The notes: generated by a model not told the origin, from the sequence alone. 64,000 nt of DNA from AWTP1-13 sp963840445 (GCA_963840445.1 CAWIZC010000015.1:1-64000); one strand, 5' to 3'; positions 52,287-62,261 are shown, counted from the first letter of the stretch. Made by a program: numbers and translations.

Positions 52287-52871
52287 CTACCCGCCCGTCT
52301 GCAGCTGCCTGATCCACTCCATGGGGTAGATCAGCATGATGATGTTGAGCAGCAGGTTGTCGCGCAGCAGCACGAACAGCAGCACCTCGCTCGCAAGAAA
52401 TAGGAAGATAGTGACCCACACTGGCAGGCGCGCGGTGATCAGGAAACCGACGATCATGGAGAGGATGTCGCCGACCGAGTTGACGATGGTGTCGCCGTAG
52501 TAGTCGTGCGAGATGGTGGTGGTGCGGTACCGGTTGATGATGAACGGCGTATTCTCGAAAATCTCCCACCCGCCCTCGATCAGGGTGGCGATGACGAGCC
52601 GCGCCGCCACGGACAGATGGCCGCGCAGAACAACCGTCAGCAGGAAATAAAATACCACGCCGTGCAGCACGTGGGTGTAACTGTACCAATCCAGGAAGTG
52701 CTGGGACTGCTCCGGCTGGTTTCTGCCGACCCAGAGCTTGAACGGGCAGGGGCACACCGGCGTGCGTCCCATTGCGTACAGCACCAGGGCCGTCACCAGC
52801 ACGATCCCAAGCGAGATTAGCAGGGCTTTCGACAGGGACAGGCGGGGAAAGGTGAAGTCCGATCGGGTCAT
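52287..52871 (-). CDS. DUF2585 family membrane protein
   Basis: 194 residues from MTRSDFTFPRLS with AAGG upstream; ATG 52886 is the alternative. Four to five membrane segments. Conserved CPCPFKLWVGRNQPEQSQHFLDWYSYTHVLHG and the WEIFENTPFIINRYR block match DUF2585, a conserved alphaproteobacterial inner-membrane protein of unknown function. It ends about 50 bp upstream of the MDR gene start. Confidence 0.9.
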   Translation of the reverse strand: MTRSDFTFPRLSLSKALLISLGIVLVTALVLYAMGRTPVCPCPFKLWVGRNQPEQSQHFLDWYSYTHVLHGVVFYFLLTVVLRGHLSVAARLVIATLIEGGWEIFENTPFIINRYRTTTISHDYYGDTIVNSVGDILSMIVGFLITARLPVWVTIFLFLASEVLLFVLLRDNLLLNIIMLIYPMEWIRQLQTGG

Positions 52872-53054
52872 GCCGCACCTTGGCATGGGCCATCTGGCGA
52901 AGGAACCGGCGAGGTCTGGGGCTGTTTCTTGTGCAAAGGACCTGCGGTTTAATCGCCACAGCTAACGCTTTTGCGGCAAATGATTGAACACAGGCCTTTT
53001 TTTGCCTAGGTCACTCTCCAGATAAGCGCCAACAATTCGACAACGAGCGAGTCC

Positions 53055-54224
53055 ATGCGACGCCTCATCATGACGGCCCTGATGGCCGCAGCTCTGCTGG
53101 GCGGCGGGCGGGCACTTGCGACTGCGGCAACCTGCAGCAAGGAGGACTTCGGCCAAGCCGTGGACCGGGCAGGCGCGCAGCTGCGCAAGCTCAACGCCGA
53201 GCAGATCCCGCAAGTGCAGGCCAAGATCCGCAAGCTCAAGGAGAGCAAGGGCTGGGAGGACGAGAAGGCCTATGAGACCCTGCAGGACGAGCGCATGGCC
53301 GCCTTCGATGCGCAGGCCAACGACCTGTTGGCCAAGATCGATGCGCTGGGCACCATAGAGCCATCCGGCGAGCCGCAATGCGGCAGGCTCGACGAGTTGA
53401 CGGCGGCGAGCCTCGAGCTACAGGCCACCGTGAAGGCCAAGGCTGCCTACACGCTTTCCAAGCTCGACCAGATGCTCGGCGAAGCGCCGGTGGCTGACCT
53501 CAAGGCGGAGGCCAAACCCAAGCCCGAGCCGAAGAAGGCGGCTGAACCCAAGAAGCCCGCGCCCGTGGCGCGGCAGGAGCCCGAGCAAACTGCGCAGCAG
53601 ACCTTGCCCAAGCCCGCTGTTCCCAAGGCACCTGAGACCAGCACCTGGTCCACGCAGACGCAGGGCCAGGCGTCCAGGGACAGCGCCGTCGTCGAGCCTT
53701 CATCGACGGATCAGTACGTGCCCCCGCTGACGCCGGAGGAAGAGGGCTACTCGATCCAGGAAATCATGGCCGCCAGCGAGGGCTTCTTCGGCAAGGTCTC
53801 GGCCAACCTTGCCTCCGTCATCGAGCATCTGTTCCGCAAGAGCGGGCGGCCCACGGCCTACGTGCTGGGCGGCGAGGGCGGCGGCGCGTTCCTGGCCGGC
53901 GTGCGGTACGGCAAGGGCACGCTGTACCTGCGCTCGGGCAGCACCCAGAAAGTCTATTGGCATGGGCCGTCGGTCGGCACCGATGTCGGGGCCGAAGGCT
54001 CCAAGACGCTGTTCCTGATTTACAAGCTGCATGCGCCCGACGAGCTCTTCGCCAACTTCACCGGCATCGACGGCTCGGCCTATCTGGTCGGTGGCGTCGG
54101 CGCCACGCTGGTCGGCAACGGCAAGGTGATCATGGCGCCGATCCGCTCCGGCCTCGGCCTGCGGCTGGGCGCCAACATCGGCTACATCCGCTTCACGCCG
54201 CACGCGACGTGGAACCCCTTCTGA
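53055..54224 (+). CDS. eipA: EipA (DUF1134) envelope integrity protein
   Basis: 389 residues. Signal peptide to about residue 26 (ALATAA). An Ala/Lys-rich helical first third, a Pro/Lys-rich linker (about 145-215), then the DUF1134 domain (about 219-389) with GYSIQEIMAASEGFFGKVSANLA, YVLGGEGGGAFLAGVRYGKG, LIYKLHAPDELF and ending WNPF. In Brucella and Caulobacter EipA is needed for envelope integrity and interacts genetically with cell-division and envelope functions. The N-terminal helical extension is longer than usual. Confidence 0.88.
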   Translation: MRRLIMTALMAAALLGGGRALATAATCSKEDFGQAVDRAGAQLRKLNAEQIPQVQAKIRKLKESKGWEDEKAYETLQDERMAAFDAQANDLLAKIDALGTIEPSGEPQCGRLDELTAASLELQATVKAKAAYTLSKLDQMLGEAPVADLKAEAKPKPEPKKAAEPKKPAPVARQEPEQTAQQTLPKPAVPKAPETSTWSTQTQGQASRDSAVVEPSSTDQYVPPLTPEEEGYSIQEIMAASEGFFGKVSANLASVIEHLFRKSGRPTAYVLGGEGGGAFLAGVRYGKGTLYLRSGSTQKVYWHGPSVGTDVGAEGSKTLFLIYKLHAPDELFANFTGIDGSAYLVGGVGATLVGNGKVIMAPIRSGLGLRLGANIGYIRFTPHATWNPF

Positions 54225-54307
54225 GTGGCGAGTTGGCCGCGCAAGCGTGCTTGCTGTGCAGCGCCAACAGTCGCAGGATAGAAGACGTCAGCGTGTTGGG
54301 GGAGACC

Positions 54308-54802
54308 GTGCTCAACAAGATGTTCAATCGCGTCGTCGGCCTGCACACCCTCCTCTACGTCGGAAAACTGGGGCCGATTAGCGTGATCGATGGCGATGAC
54401 ATCGAGCAAGGCGGAGTTCACTATCGCCTCGATGGCTATGATGCCCCCCAGATCACAGACCTCAGGTCCCAGTTCGATCGGGAACTCGAATGCAATCGCG
54501 GGCTGAGGGCCAAATATCAGCTCGAGCAATTGATCGCCAACGCCAGGACCATCCACGTCGACGATCGGCAGAAGGCCCTGCCTCGCGCAAGGCGCTTGGC
54601 GCGCCTGATCATCGACGGCAAAGACGTGGCCGAGACGGCCATGGAAATGGGGTGGGGCCGTCCCTATCGTGAGCGGAAGAATACGGACTGGGGCAATCCC
54701 AGGACGCCATTTCCGGACCATTTGCCAGAGTCCGAGCCATCTGCGCTGAGCAGTCTCGTGAGCGAGTGGGAGAATTTGCCGGACGACACCGTCACTGAGT
54801 AG
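54308..54802 (+). CDS. thermonuclease-like small protein
   Basis: 164 residues from GTG 54308 (GGGGGAG upstream); ATG 54320 is also possible. VIDGDDIEQGGVHYRLDGYDAPQ resembles the SNase core VxDGDTI...RLxGIDxPE, and ARRLARLIIDGKDVAETAMEMGWGRPY resembles its GRxLAxV helix. The catalytic Glu that usually follows the Pro (DxPE) is Gln here, so nuclease activity is doubtful. No signal peptide is evident with this start. It is 83 bp downstream of eipA. Confidence 0.65.
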   Translation: MLNKMFNRVVGLHTLLYVGKLGPISVIDGDDIEQGGVHYRLDGYDAPQITDLRSQFDRELECNRGLRAKYQLEQLIANARTIHVDDRQKALPRARRLARLIIDGKDVAETAMEMGWGRPYRERKNTDWGNPRTPFPDHLPESEPSALSSLVSEWENLPDDTVTE

Positions 54803-54964
54803 GCTTGGCGGTCACGGTCACAAAGCAAATTGGAATAGCAAGAGAGACGCCTTTCAGCGTTCCTGACGCTCTCGGCGCATGCCACGCTTTTTCCTTGCGC
54901 GGGGCCAATGGCCTGGGCTTGATACATCGGCCGATGACGAGGCAAGCGGCCGCAAAGAGCCGTC

Positions 54965-55670
54965 ATGAGGGGATGGGGGAGGCTGCGGCCAGTGCAGATG
55001 CAGGACGCCCTACGCCAGGTGCAGGCGGGTTCGGCAGCCCAGTTGCTGGCGGAGGCATATGACATCTCGCCGGTGCAGGCGGCGGCGGTGATGCGCGAGG
55101 TGGAGCGTGCATTCGCCTGGGGTCTCGAGACGTCCAGCCTCAACCGCGGCGGACTGGCTGACCTGGTCGAGGCGATCGGCCGTATCGACAAGGCAAAGTA
55201 TGTGGTCGGCGGCAATCTCTTTCGACGACGAGGCTGCACGCGCAGACGGTGAGCGCGTTCTAACCCACGTGCTCGGGCTCGGCGATGCGCGCGCCATGCT
55301 GACAGCGCGCATCGCGCGCCGCGCCGGAGTGGACGAGGCGGCCGTCGCCGCCATGTTGCCGGGGCTGGCGGTGCTGACCCTGGTGAGCCTTGCCAACCGG
55401 GCGCGAAACACACTCGGCGCGCTGTTGGCCGTCATGCCTTCGCTCGGACCCTGGAGCAAGGGCAGCCCGCACGCCGATCTGGCCGATATCCTGCGCCGAC
55501 GCTGCGGTGGTGGTCGCTACGCCAGCCGCCAGCTGTACCGGGCCGTCCGGCTCCGCCTGGCGCGCGCCGGCGGCTTCGGCAGCTTCGGCGCGGTTGGCTG
55601 GTATGTGCGCTTTGCGCTGCGGCCGGCAGATATGGCACTTCGCCGGCTGCTCGGCCGCATTTCAAGTTGA
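54965..55670 (+). pseudogene. DUF937 family protein, frameshifted
   Basis: Starts MRGWGRLRPVQMQDALRQ (or at the Met at 54998). First part has LLAEAYDISPVQAAAVMREVERAF, then YVVGGNLF. At 55220-55222 an extra T in TTT shifts the frame; the protein continues DDEAARADGERVLTHVLGLGDARAMLTARIA and VDEAAVAAMLPGLAVL, the conserved DUF937 end, plus a basic tail to 55670. The repaired protein would be about 235 residues and looks intact otherwise. Unknown function. Confidence 0.75.
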
Positions 55671-55690
55671 ACCAGACAGTGCGGTGGTGA

Positions 55691-56035
55691 TCACCAGCCC
55701 CGACAGGGACGAGCCGACGTGCTGCAAGACCAGCTGCCCATGCCGTGGTCGCAGCTCATGGACTTGCTGACGGCCAGGCCGTAGCGCCCCCACGACGTGC
55801 CGTACTCCCAGGACGTGAACTCAGCCCAGGCGCGAATAGCTGCCGCCTGCGCGCTACCGCGCGTCGAGCCGCTGCCGCTGCCGTCGTGGTAATGATCGAC
55901 CAGGCAGGTCTTGCCGCCGGTCCTGACCCAGGAGTGAATGCTGGCAACCCCGGTCTCATCAGCCTGGGCCGGCTGGCTTTGACCGAGCGAGGCCGCCAAA
56001 GCGAACACGCCGACAAGTGCGAAGAGTGATCTCAT
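55691..56035 (-). CDS. secreted hypothetical protein
   Basis: 114 residues from MRSLFALVGVFALAASLGQSQ (signal peptide to about residue 26); ATG 56059 is an alternative. Mature part has a helical segment AQAAAIRAWAEFTSWEYGTSWGRYGLAVSK and several Cys (CLVD, MSCD, WSCS, PCRGW). The AIRAW and Cys pattern recalls the secreted protein at 30771-31088, so the two may share a family. Role unknown. Convergent to the DUF937 gene with a 20-bp gap. Confidence 0.6.
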   Translation of the reverse strand: MRSLFALVGVFALAASLGQSQPAQADETGVASIHSWVRTGGKTCLVDHYHDGSGSGSTRGSAQAAAIRAWAEFTSWEYGTSWGRYGLAVSKSMSCDHGMGSWSCSTSARPCRGW

Positions 56036-56378
56036 GGGCAGCCCTATCCTATCCCGCAAGCAATGCTAGCTGACGCCGGTTAAGTGACCCACTTGGTGCC
56101 CGATTCCGCTACTTGGCGCGATTGGCCGGGAGTCGCAGGCGCAACTTTTTTCAGGCGGCGCAGCTTTCGCGTCACAGTGAGGAACGCCTGCTGCGGTCGC
56201 CCTTTGGGAACTGAGCGCACCCAATGGAACCGACCCGCGGGGGTGATCAGCTTGACCGTAGCGGCCTGTCGAACTGAACTGGGCTGCTCGCGCCGAGCAC
56301 ACCTGCCGGATGCGTGCGGATGCACGCTCCGGGAGGACTGGTGCTCGGGAGGTGGTCGGACCAGAAGCCTGCCGAGGG
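56036..56378. other. 343-bp gene-free stretch
   Basis: Between two minus-strand genes. Contains no convincing open frame or repeat; several open frames here lack ribosome sites. Probably the promoter region of the small secreted protein. Confidence 0.35.
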
Positions 56379-56726
56379 CTACTTGACGGCGACGACCGCG
56401 ATCTCAACCAGCATGCGCGGATCGGCGAGCTTGGCCTCAATGCAGGCGCGGCCGGGCAGGTTCTCGCCGCCGGTCCAGGCGTTCCAGGCTTCGTTCATGG
56501 GGTCGCGGTGGCGGATGTCGGTGACCCAGATGGTGGCCGAGACGACCTTGGTCTTGTCCGTGCCACCGACCTTGAGGAGCCGGTCGATCTCCTTGAGGAT
56601 CTGCTGGGTCTGGCCCTTGGCGTCCTGCTTGATGTCGTCGGCGACAATGCCGGCGGTGAACACGAAGCCGTTGGCCTCGACGACCTTGGAATAGATCTTC
56701 GACGGCTCGTGCCGCTTGATGGTCAT
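56379..56726 (-). CDS. RidA/YjgF family protein
   Basis: 115 residues from MTIKRHEPSKIYSKVVEANG with GGAGGG upstream, the best start. Conserved RidA features: YSKVVEANGFVFTAGIVADD, a KVVSATIWVTDIRH segment, PGRACIEAKLADPRMLVEIAVVAVK with the active-site Arg. It deaminates reactive enamine/imine intermediates. A longer frame to 56852 is not supported. Monocistronic. Confidence 0.93.
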   Translation of the reverse strand: MTIKRHEPSKIYSKVVEANGFVFTAGIVADDIKQDAKGQTQQILKEIDRLLKVGGTDKTKVVSATIWVTDIRHRDPMNEAWNAWTGGENLPGRACIEAKLADPRMLVEIAVVAVK

Positions 56727-56891
56727 GGCGTCCCTCCGCTGGGTGTAGCTTTGAATGCTGTGGTCATAGCATGGGCCAAGCCATCGACAATGGCAAAGTC
56801 CCGAGTCCGACCAGGGCTGGCCTTCGTCTCGGCGGCGCAGCACGAGCGCCAACCGTGCCCTCGGTGGTTCAGGCGGCGCGCACCATCTTCG

Positions 56892-58657
56892 TCATAAATC
56901 GATGACGATGTCGCCCTCAGGTTGCGAGCAGCAGATCAGCACATTCCCCTCTGCGGGTGCGTCAACCGGGTCGGGTCGGTAGCCGACCCTCCCGCTCACA
57001 AGGCCAGTCTCGCAAGTGTGGCAGACCCCGGTTCGACACGACCATCGCACTGGTACGTCGCAGGCTTCGGCAAGCTCAAGCAGGCTCTGGAACGGCGCTC
57101 CCCAGCGAACATTGAGGCCGCTCCTGGCGAACGAGACCAGCGGCCCATCGCCGGGAGGTCCGGCCGGCAGGTGTGGGAGGGTCTGCGGTGTCGCTGCGAC
57201 GCCCGGGGTAATAGGCGGACGTGCGCCGAAAAGTTCGGTGTGGATAAGACTTGCAGCGATGTCCCAGGCGGCGAGGCCGGCGGTCAGTTTGCTCATGAAG
57301 GCGGTCGGCCCGCAGATGTAGAAATCGCCGGTGCGCGGAACCCCAAGTTCCTGGAGAACGTGCAAGTCCAAACGTCCGGGAGCGTCGAAGTCAACGCCAA
57401 GTCGATCCTCGGGACCGGGCGAGCTGTAGCGAATGTGGGTGTGACCGCGGACCAAAGCCTTGAGCAGGGTCCGCGTCTCCTCGGCAAATGGATGCTCGTC
57501 GCGGTCGCGGGCACCATATATCCACCAGACGTCCCTCGGCGAGGCCTCGGCTGCCAAAGCGCAAAGCATTGCGAGCACCGGGGTTGCTCCGATCCCCGCA
57601 CTGAGCAGAACTATGGGGGCGTCGCCCGGTCGAAGCGTGAACGCACCTCGCGCCGCGCTCGCATCCACTATGTCGCCAACCTGCAGCTTCTCGTGGATGT
57701 AAAGCCCGGCGGCACCGTGGGGCTCCTGCTTGACACTTACCCGATAGCGCTCGGCACTGGGTGCGCCCGAGAGTGAGTAGCTTCGGATCAGCGCGGGCGC
57801 ATCAGGCGCCGGCTTCAGCCGTACCGCGACGAACTGGCCGGGCAAAGCGCGGAGCAAGAGGGTGCCCATCCGTTGCCTCAAGCACCAGCGAGGTCACGTT
57901 GCTGGTCTCGCGCACCTTGTGGGAGACTCGAAGCGGGCGAAAACCCGGCCATGCCGGGGCAGGCCCGGACTCCGCAGCGAGCCCGGCGTTTCCCGTCACC
58001 GCGCCGCCAGTCTGCTTCTGCGTGAGCAGGGCCGTGAAGGAGCTCTGCCAGCCTGCGGCTCAGTGCCGGCATGCGCAGTGCTCGCTCGAGCTGGTCGCGA
58101 GGATGACCGGGCATGTAGAGCAACGCATTGGTCGCGAAGACGCTCATGCGCTCAGGTCCGGGAGCGACAAGCGTGATCTCGTCGCCAGCCCCGACTTCAC
58201 CTTCCTCCAGCACTCGGAAATAGAAACCAGGTCTCCCTTGCGCGACCAGCAGCGCCGCCATCTGCGGCTCGTTCATGCGAATGCCGACCCGGTAGCAGGT
58301 CACGCGCGGCTGCGTCACTTCGAACAAAGCGCCGCCTGCTCGGTAACGATCGCCGATGCACACCTCCTGGTCTGACAGACCCTCGATCGTGAAGTTTTCC
58401 CCGAATTGCCCATAGGTGAAGTCGCTGCGGCCAAGTCTGGTCTGCCAATAGTGATAGGACTCGATCTGATAGACGAAGACGGCCCGGTGCTCGCCGCCAT
58501 GCCCGGCCAAGTCCCCTTGCCCATCGCCGTCGATGTTGAGCCGCCGTGCCATGCGCCGGCCTTGAACAGGCGCCTTCCAAACCGCGGTGTGGACGTTCTT
58601 GCCCTGCCACGTGATGTCGCGCGGCAGGCCCACATTGACGGAAAGCAAACGTGCCAT
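56892..58657 (-). pseudogene. MOSC domain-ferredoxin reductase fusion, frameshifted twice
   Basis: Starts MARLLSVNVGLPRDITW at 58657, after GGAGGAAGCG. MOSC (YiiM-like) domain has GEHRAVFVYQIESYHYW, GRSDFTYGQFGENFT and VTCYRVGIRMN. After YMPGHPRDQLERALRMPALSRRLAE an extra base at about 58043 shifts the frame; SFTALLTQKQTG through SLVLEATDGHPLAP follows; a second extra base near 57850 shifts again to ALPGQFVAVRLKP, RSYSLSG, GATPVLAML and a 2Fe-2S end CRTGVCHTC...CCSQP. Corrected, this is a known MOSC-FNR-ferredoxin architecture of about 588 residues, an NAD(P)H-dependent reductase. Confidence 0.85.
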
Positions 58658-58849
58658 CGCTTCCTCCGCGCCACGAGTTGGAGCGGACAAGGCCACATCC
58701 TCATCCGCAAACTCCCATGGCACTAACTAACGAAATCTGCCGTGCAAACAGACCCGGCAAACAGACAGCCCGGCGCCTGACACGCCTCCCATCACAGCAA
58801 AAGCGACTTGCGAAATCGCGACGCATCTGCGGCTGGCGGAGATGCGGCC

Positions 58850-59446
58850 CTAATCCTGTTCGCCGAGAGTTTGGACGTAGGTCTTGCCGTAGGGATAGAA
58901 GAGTTCCTTGCGACCTTGCTGCCACGCCGCCTTCAGTTCCGGTGTCGTGATGTCCCAGTCCGGCCGACATTTCTTGCTGACGGCACGCAGATCCTGGCGA
59001 AGCTCCTCCATGGTGGGCCGGCCAAAGAACCAGTAGCCGTTGTAGACCTTGTGAACGACCAGACCAGGCTCGAGGACGATCACGTGGGGGATCATCGGAT
59101 CGTGGGCGGGATCGGTGTATTCGGCGATGTCGAGATCTTTCTGCACGATACGCCGCACATCGGAGAGGAACGGCCAGTGGGCACCGATCCCGCTGCGATA
59201 TTCGTTCGTCTCGGTGATGTTGTCGGTGCTGATGGTGACTAGTCGGCAATAGCCAACCTCGAGCTCACGATGAAGCTGGACAAGCCCTTCGGCCTGCCGG
59301 CGGTCCTTCGGGCAGTAACCTCCGCGGCTGAGGACCAGAACCATTGGATGTTGCCCTTGCAGTTCGGACAGCTTCCGCCGCTTGGAGGTCTGGTCGGGAA
59401 GCTCATAGTCGGGCAACACTGCCCCCGGAACGATGTCGGACCGCAT
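58850..59446 (-). CDS. peroxiredoxin-like (AhpC/TSA) family protein
   Basis: 198 residues. Thioredoxin-like fold with peroxidatic-type Cys45 in LSRGGYCPKDRRQ instead of the usual PxxxT..C, and LVTISTDN and DPMIPHVIVLEPGLVVHKVYNGYWF. A second Cys near 160 (SKKCRPDW) could be resolving. The altered active-site triad makes it a peroxiredoxin-like redoxin, not a standard AhpC. The ATG at 59446 gives a leaderless cytoplasmic protein. Confidence 0.82.
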   Translation of the reverse strand: MRSDIVPGAVLPDYELPDQTSKRRKLSELQGQHPMVLVLSRGGYCPKDRRQAEGLVQLHRELEVGYCRLVTISTDNITETNEYRSGIGAHWPFLSDVRRIVQKDLDIAEYTDPAHDPMIPHVIVLEPGLVVHKVYNGYWFFGRPTMEELRQDLRAVSKKCRPDWDITTPELKAAWQQGRKELFYPYGKTYVQTLGEQD

Positions 59447-59782
59447 GTCAATTCCTCGACAGTTGGATGGGTGTTACCAAGCTGCGCCTCTACGGTTAGC
59501 AGCCGATTTTCGCCAGCGTGCCACCAGAAGCGCTCGAGGTGAAGAATCGACAGCGAGGATGTCTGTCCGGCTCTGACAACGGATGTCGCATGAAGCGTGG
59601 ATCGGCAATCGGTAGTAACCCTGGATCGATGCTGCGACATGCCCCGAATAGCGTTGGATCACATGGGCTCACGCCATTAAGCGCCGGCGGTTTGGAGCCG
59701 TGCTGCGGCTACGCGATCCGCGTCGGGAATTGGCACGCACCGTGCGCAGCCCGATCTGGGCTTGCCAGTACGGATCGCCACA
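59447..59782. other. 336-bp gene-free stretch
   Basis: Upstream of the peroxiredoxin-like gene and downstream of the GDYXXLXY gene, both on the minus strand. No convincing frame or repeat seen. It presumably carries the promoter of the redoxin gene. Confidence 0.35.
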
Positions 59783-60367
59783 CTAGAACAACGGTTCCTC
59801 GTACTGCAGGACGCCGTCGACCAGCAGGCCCTTGATGGCGGCGTTGCCGCTCTTGTCGACGGCGATGCGGGCGGCGAGCTTCTTATCGCGGGCGAGCGCT
59901 TCGAGGCGCGGGCCCTCGCCTTGCCGCACGAAGTAGCTCTCGATCCCGTATCGGACAAAATACGCGGCGTTGGGGTTGCTCCGGTCCGGGAACAGACGGC
60001 CCGACATGGCGCGTGCCTTCAGCACGATGCGATCGGGCGAGGTTTCCTCGCTCCACGTAAGGGCGAGCTTGACGGGCACCCACGTGCCGTCCGGCTTGCG
60101 CTCCAGGGTGACGTAGAAGGCCGCGTTGGGATCGGGCAGCGGCCCGTCGAGCAGGCGCGCCGGGACACGGCTGATGTCGTAGCCCAGGCGCACGTATTCA
60201 CCGCGGAAGAAGTCGCGCGGATCGACCGGCACGATCGGCAGCGTGATCTCGCGCCCGGTCTGGAGCAGGCGCACACGGTCCGCCACCATGCTAGCCAGCA
60301 CGCCGGTCTGCGCCAGGGCGACGATGACCAGTGCGAGCGCGACGCGATTTTTCAGCCAGGGGATCAT
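59783..60367 (-). CDS. GDYXXLXY domain protein
   Basis: 194 residues from MIPWLKNRVALALVIVAL (one membrane segment at about 7-25). The family motif is present as RGEYVRLGYDI (about 55-65), after EITLPIVPVDPRDFF; a second conserved stretch YFVRYGIESYFVRQGEGP follows. Such proteins are encoded next to DUF2157 membrane proteins, as here, with ATGA overlap to the preceding gene. Envelope function suspected, mechanism unknown. Confidence 0.85.
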   Translation of the reverse strand: MIPWLKNRVALALVIVALAQTGVLASMVADRVRLLQTGREITLPIVPVDPRDFFRGEYVRLGYDISRVPARLLDGPLPDPNAAFYVTLERKPDGTWVPVKLALTWSEETSPDRIVLKARAMSGRLFPDRSNPNAAYFVRYGIESYFVRQGEGPRLEALARDKKLAARIAVDKSGNAAIKGLLVDGVLQYEEPLF

Positions 60368-61480
60368 GCTGCAATCCCTCCGACCGCCTTGCGCTGGTGG
60401 AGGCGATAGGCGGCATAAGCGAACGCGCTGACGATCAGGGCTGACACCAGGAAGAACAGGGAGGTGTTGAGCAGCGTGCCGATCGTCATGACATGCAACA
60501 TGAAGACTTCGAGGGCAAAGCCGGCGTAGGCGAGCCACAGCGCCGCCGTGTTGTCGGTCTTCAGCGCCCACAGCATGGCGCCGAGCAGGCCGACGATGCT
60601 GATCGCCGCCAGCAGCACGAGGCGGCCCGAGCGACCCCGCGTGCGCTCCGCTGTAGAACCAGCGCGAGTCGACGAACTGCATGATGAACAGGGCAGCGTA
60701 GGCGGTGACGATGGCATAGGCGAACACGGCAGCCGACGCGGGCACATGCCGATCGATGTCCTGGCGACCTATGATGGCGGCTGCAGCCAGCAGAACGCCG
60801 ATCAGCGCCACCAGCCAGTGCGCGTGGCGATCGAGGATGAAGAACCCGATCGGCACCAGCCAGATGATGAGGCTGAACGCGGCAAGGTGCAGGCCCGGGC
60901 GCCAGCGCATCCATAGCGCGGTGCCAGCGGCGGCGGCCCACATCGCCAGGAAGCCGAAGTGCGCGGCGTTGCTGAGCGACCGCTCCCACCATGTCCAGAC
61001 GACGATCAGCACGAAGGCGGCAGCCAACGCGGCAGCGGAGGGCACTAGCACTGCGGCGAGCAGGGCGCCGAGCGCCCACAGCAGCACGGCGTCGGGCGGG
61101 CTGCCCTCCATGTGGTACATCTGCGCGATCAGCATGATACTGGCGCCGTACACGGCGACGCCGCCGAGCACGGCCGCCTGGGCGAACATGGGCAGCTGCC
61201 GCCTAAACAGGTACGCCGCGCCGCCGTAGCAAGCCCACAGCGTCGACAGCAGCAGCATCAGCCGCGCCAGCTTGGACATGACGTTCCAGTTGGCGGCGAC
61301 GAAGCTCATGATGGCGAAGCCGAACAGCACGGCGCCGAGCATGGCCAGGATGGCGGCGGCGCCGAACGGCGGTTTGCGCGAGGCAAGGTCGGCACGGATG
61401 GCGGCGGAGCCGGTCTCGCTGATCCAGCCGGCGGCCTGCCAGCGATTGAGATCGCGTTCGATCTTCTGCCCGTACCACAT
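60364..61480 (-). pseudogene. DUF2157 membrane protein, frameshifted
   Basis: Starts MWYGQKIERDLNRWQAAGWIS at 61480, the DUF2157 soluble start, followed by about ten membrane segments. After FIMQFVDSRWFYSG the frame breaks between about 60620 and 60655 (one base apparently missing); the protein resumes GRLVLLAAISIVGLLGAML and LWALKTDNTAALWLAYAGFAL to HQRKAVGGIAA at 60364. Corrected length about 371. Its TGA overlaps the GDYXXLXY start. The in-phase read-through into GDYXXLXY is accidental. Confidence 0.82.
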
Positions 61481-61688
61481 GGGGATTCCCGCCAGACGTG
61501 CGCACGTGAGCGTTTCGCCAATTACGGTTGCTCGTTGCTTATGCGTCAAGAGGCGATCCGCTGTCCGCCGGCTGTCTTCTCGGCGCCGCGCCCCGATCGC
61601 GCGACCATTTCCGGATGAAATCGCCATTTGGCCGGCTGCGGCCGGCTGACCTATACTGTACGCCGCTACAAGGTGAGGGGTGGGCGCG

Positions 61689-62228
61689 ATGGTTGCTTTC
61701 AAGGATCTCTGGTACCGGCATCCGGCCAACAACTCGACGACCTATCCCTGCGTCGCCCCGTTCGGCCTGACCAACATGGAGGGCCAGCCGATCAGGCAAG
61801 GCAACCCGGTGTTCGGCAATCAGTGCGCGATCCGCATGGGCGTGTGCCTGAAGAACGCCGGCGTCAGTCCCGGCACGTTGCGGATGACGACCTGCAGCGT
61901 TCACCCCGCCGAAGAGATGCACATCGTTCGGGCCGACGATCTGGCGCGCGGGCTGGCAGGGTCCTCCATTGAGGGCATCGGCAAGGTGGAGCGCATTACG
62001 GCTCAGGAGGCCGCGCACTTCTACAGGCACATCTACGGTCGCACCGGCATCATCTATGTGAAGGACTACTGGAAGCGCCATGGCGAGACGACGGCCACCG
62101 GTGACCACATCGACGTGTGGAACGGCTATCGCTCGTCCACCAAGTGGCTGATGGAATGGTTCTCCTGGCTCGGCTACTACTCCAACTACGTGCAGGCCAA
62201 AGAGGTCTGGTTCTGGGACGTGAAATAG
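61689..62228 (+). CDS. tae4: Tae4-type peptidoglycan amidase
   Basis: 179 residues from ATG 61689, with GAGGGG 8 bases upstream. The Tae4 (T6SS amidase effector 4) pattern: FKDLWYRHP, GNQCAIRMGVCLKNAGV with nucleophile Cys46, RADDLARGLAG, RTGIIYVKDYW and GDHIDVWNG with His140 and Asp142. NlpC/P60-like fold that cleaves gamma-D-glutamyl-mDAP bonds of peptidoglycan. No signal peptide, as for T6SS-delivered effectors, but no T6SS gene is in this window. A two-helix membrane protein gene follows in 33 bp. Confidence 0.85.
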   Translation: MVAFKDLWYRHPANNSTTYPCVAPFGLTNMEGQPIRQGNPVFGNQCAIRMGVCLKNAGVSPGTLRMTTCSVHPAEEMHIVRADDLARGLAGSSIEGIGKVERITAQEAAHFYRHIYGRTGIIYVKDYWKRHGETTATGDHIDVWNGYRSSTKWLMEWFSWLGYYSNYVQAKEVWFWDVK

Positions 62229-62261
62229 CCGTCGTCTGTTCGCGCGGTCCGGAGAGCTGAC

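Noticed and set aside
59783..61732. A single 649-residue DUF2157-GDYXXLXY fusion
   Set aside because: The DUF2157 C-terminus is intact in another frame and overlaps the GDYXXLXY start by ATGA, so these are two genes.
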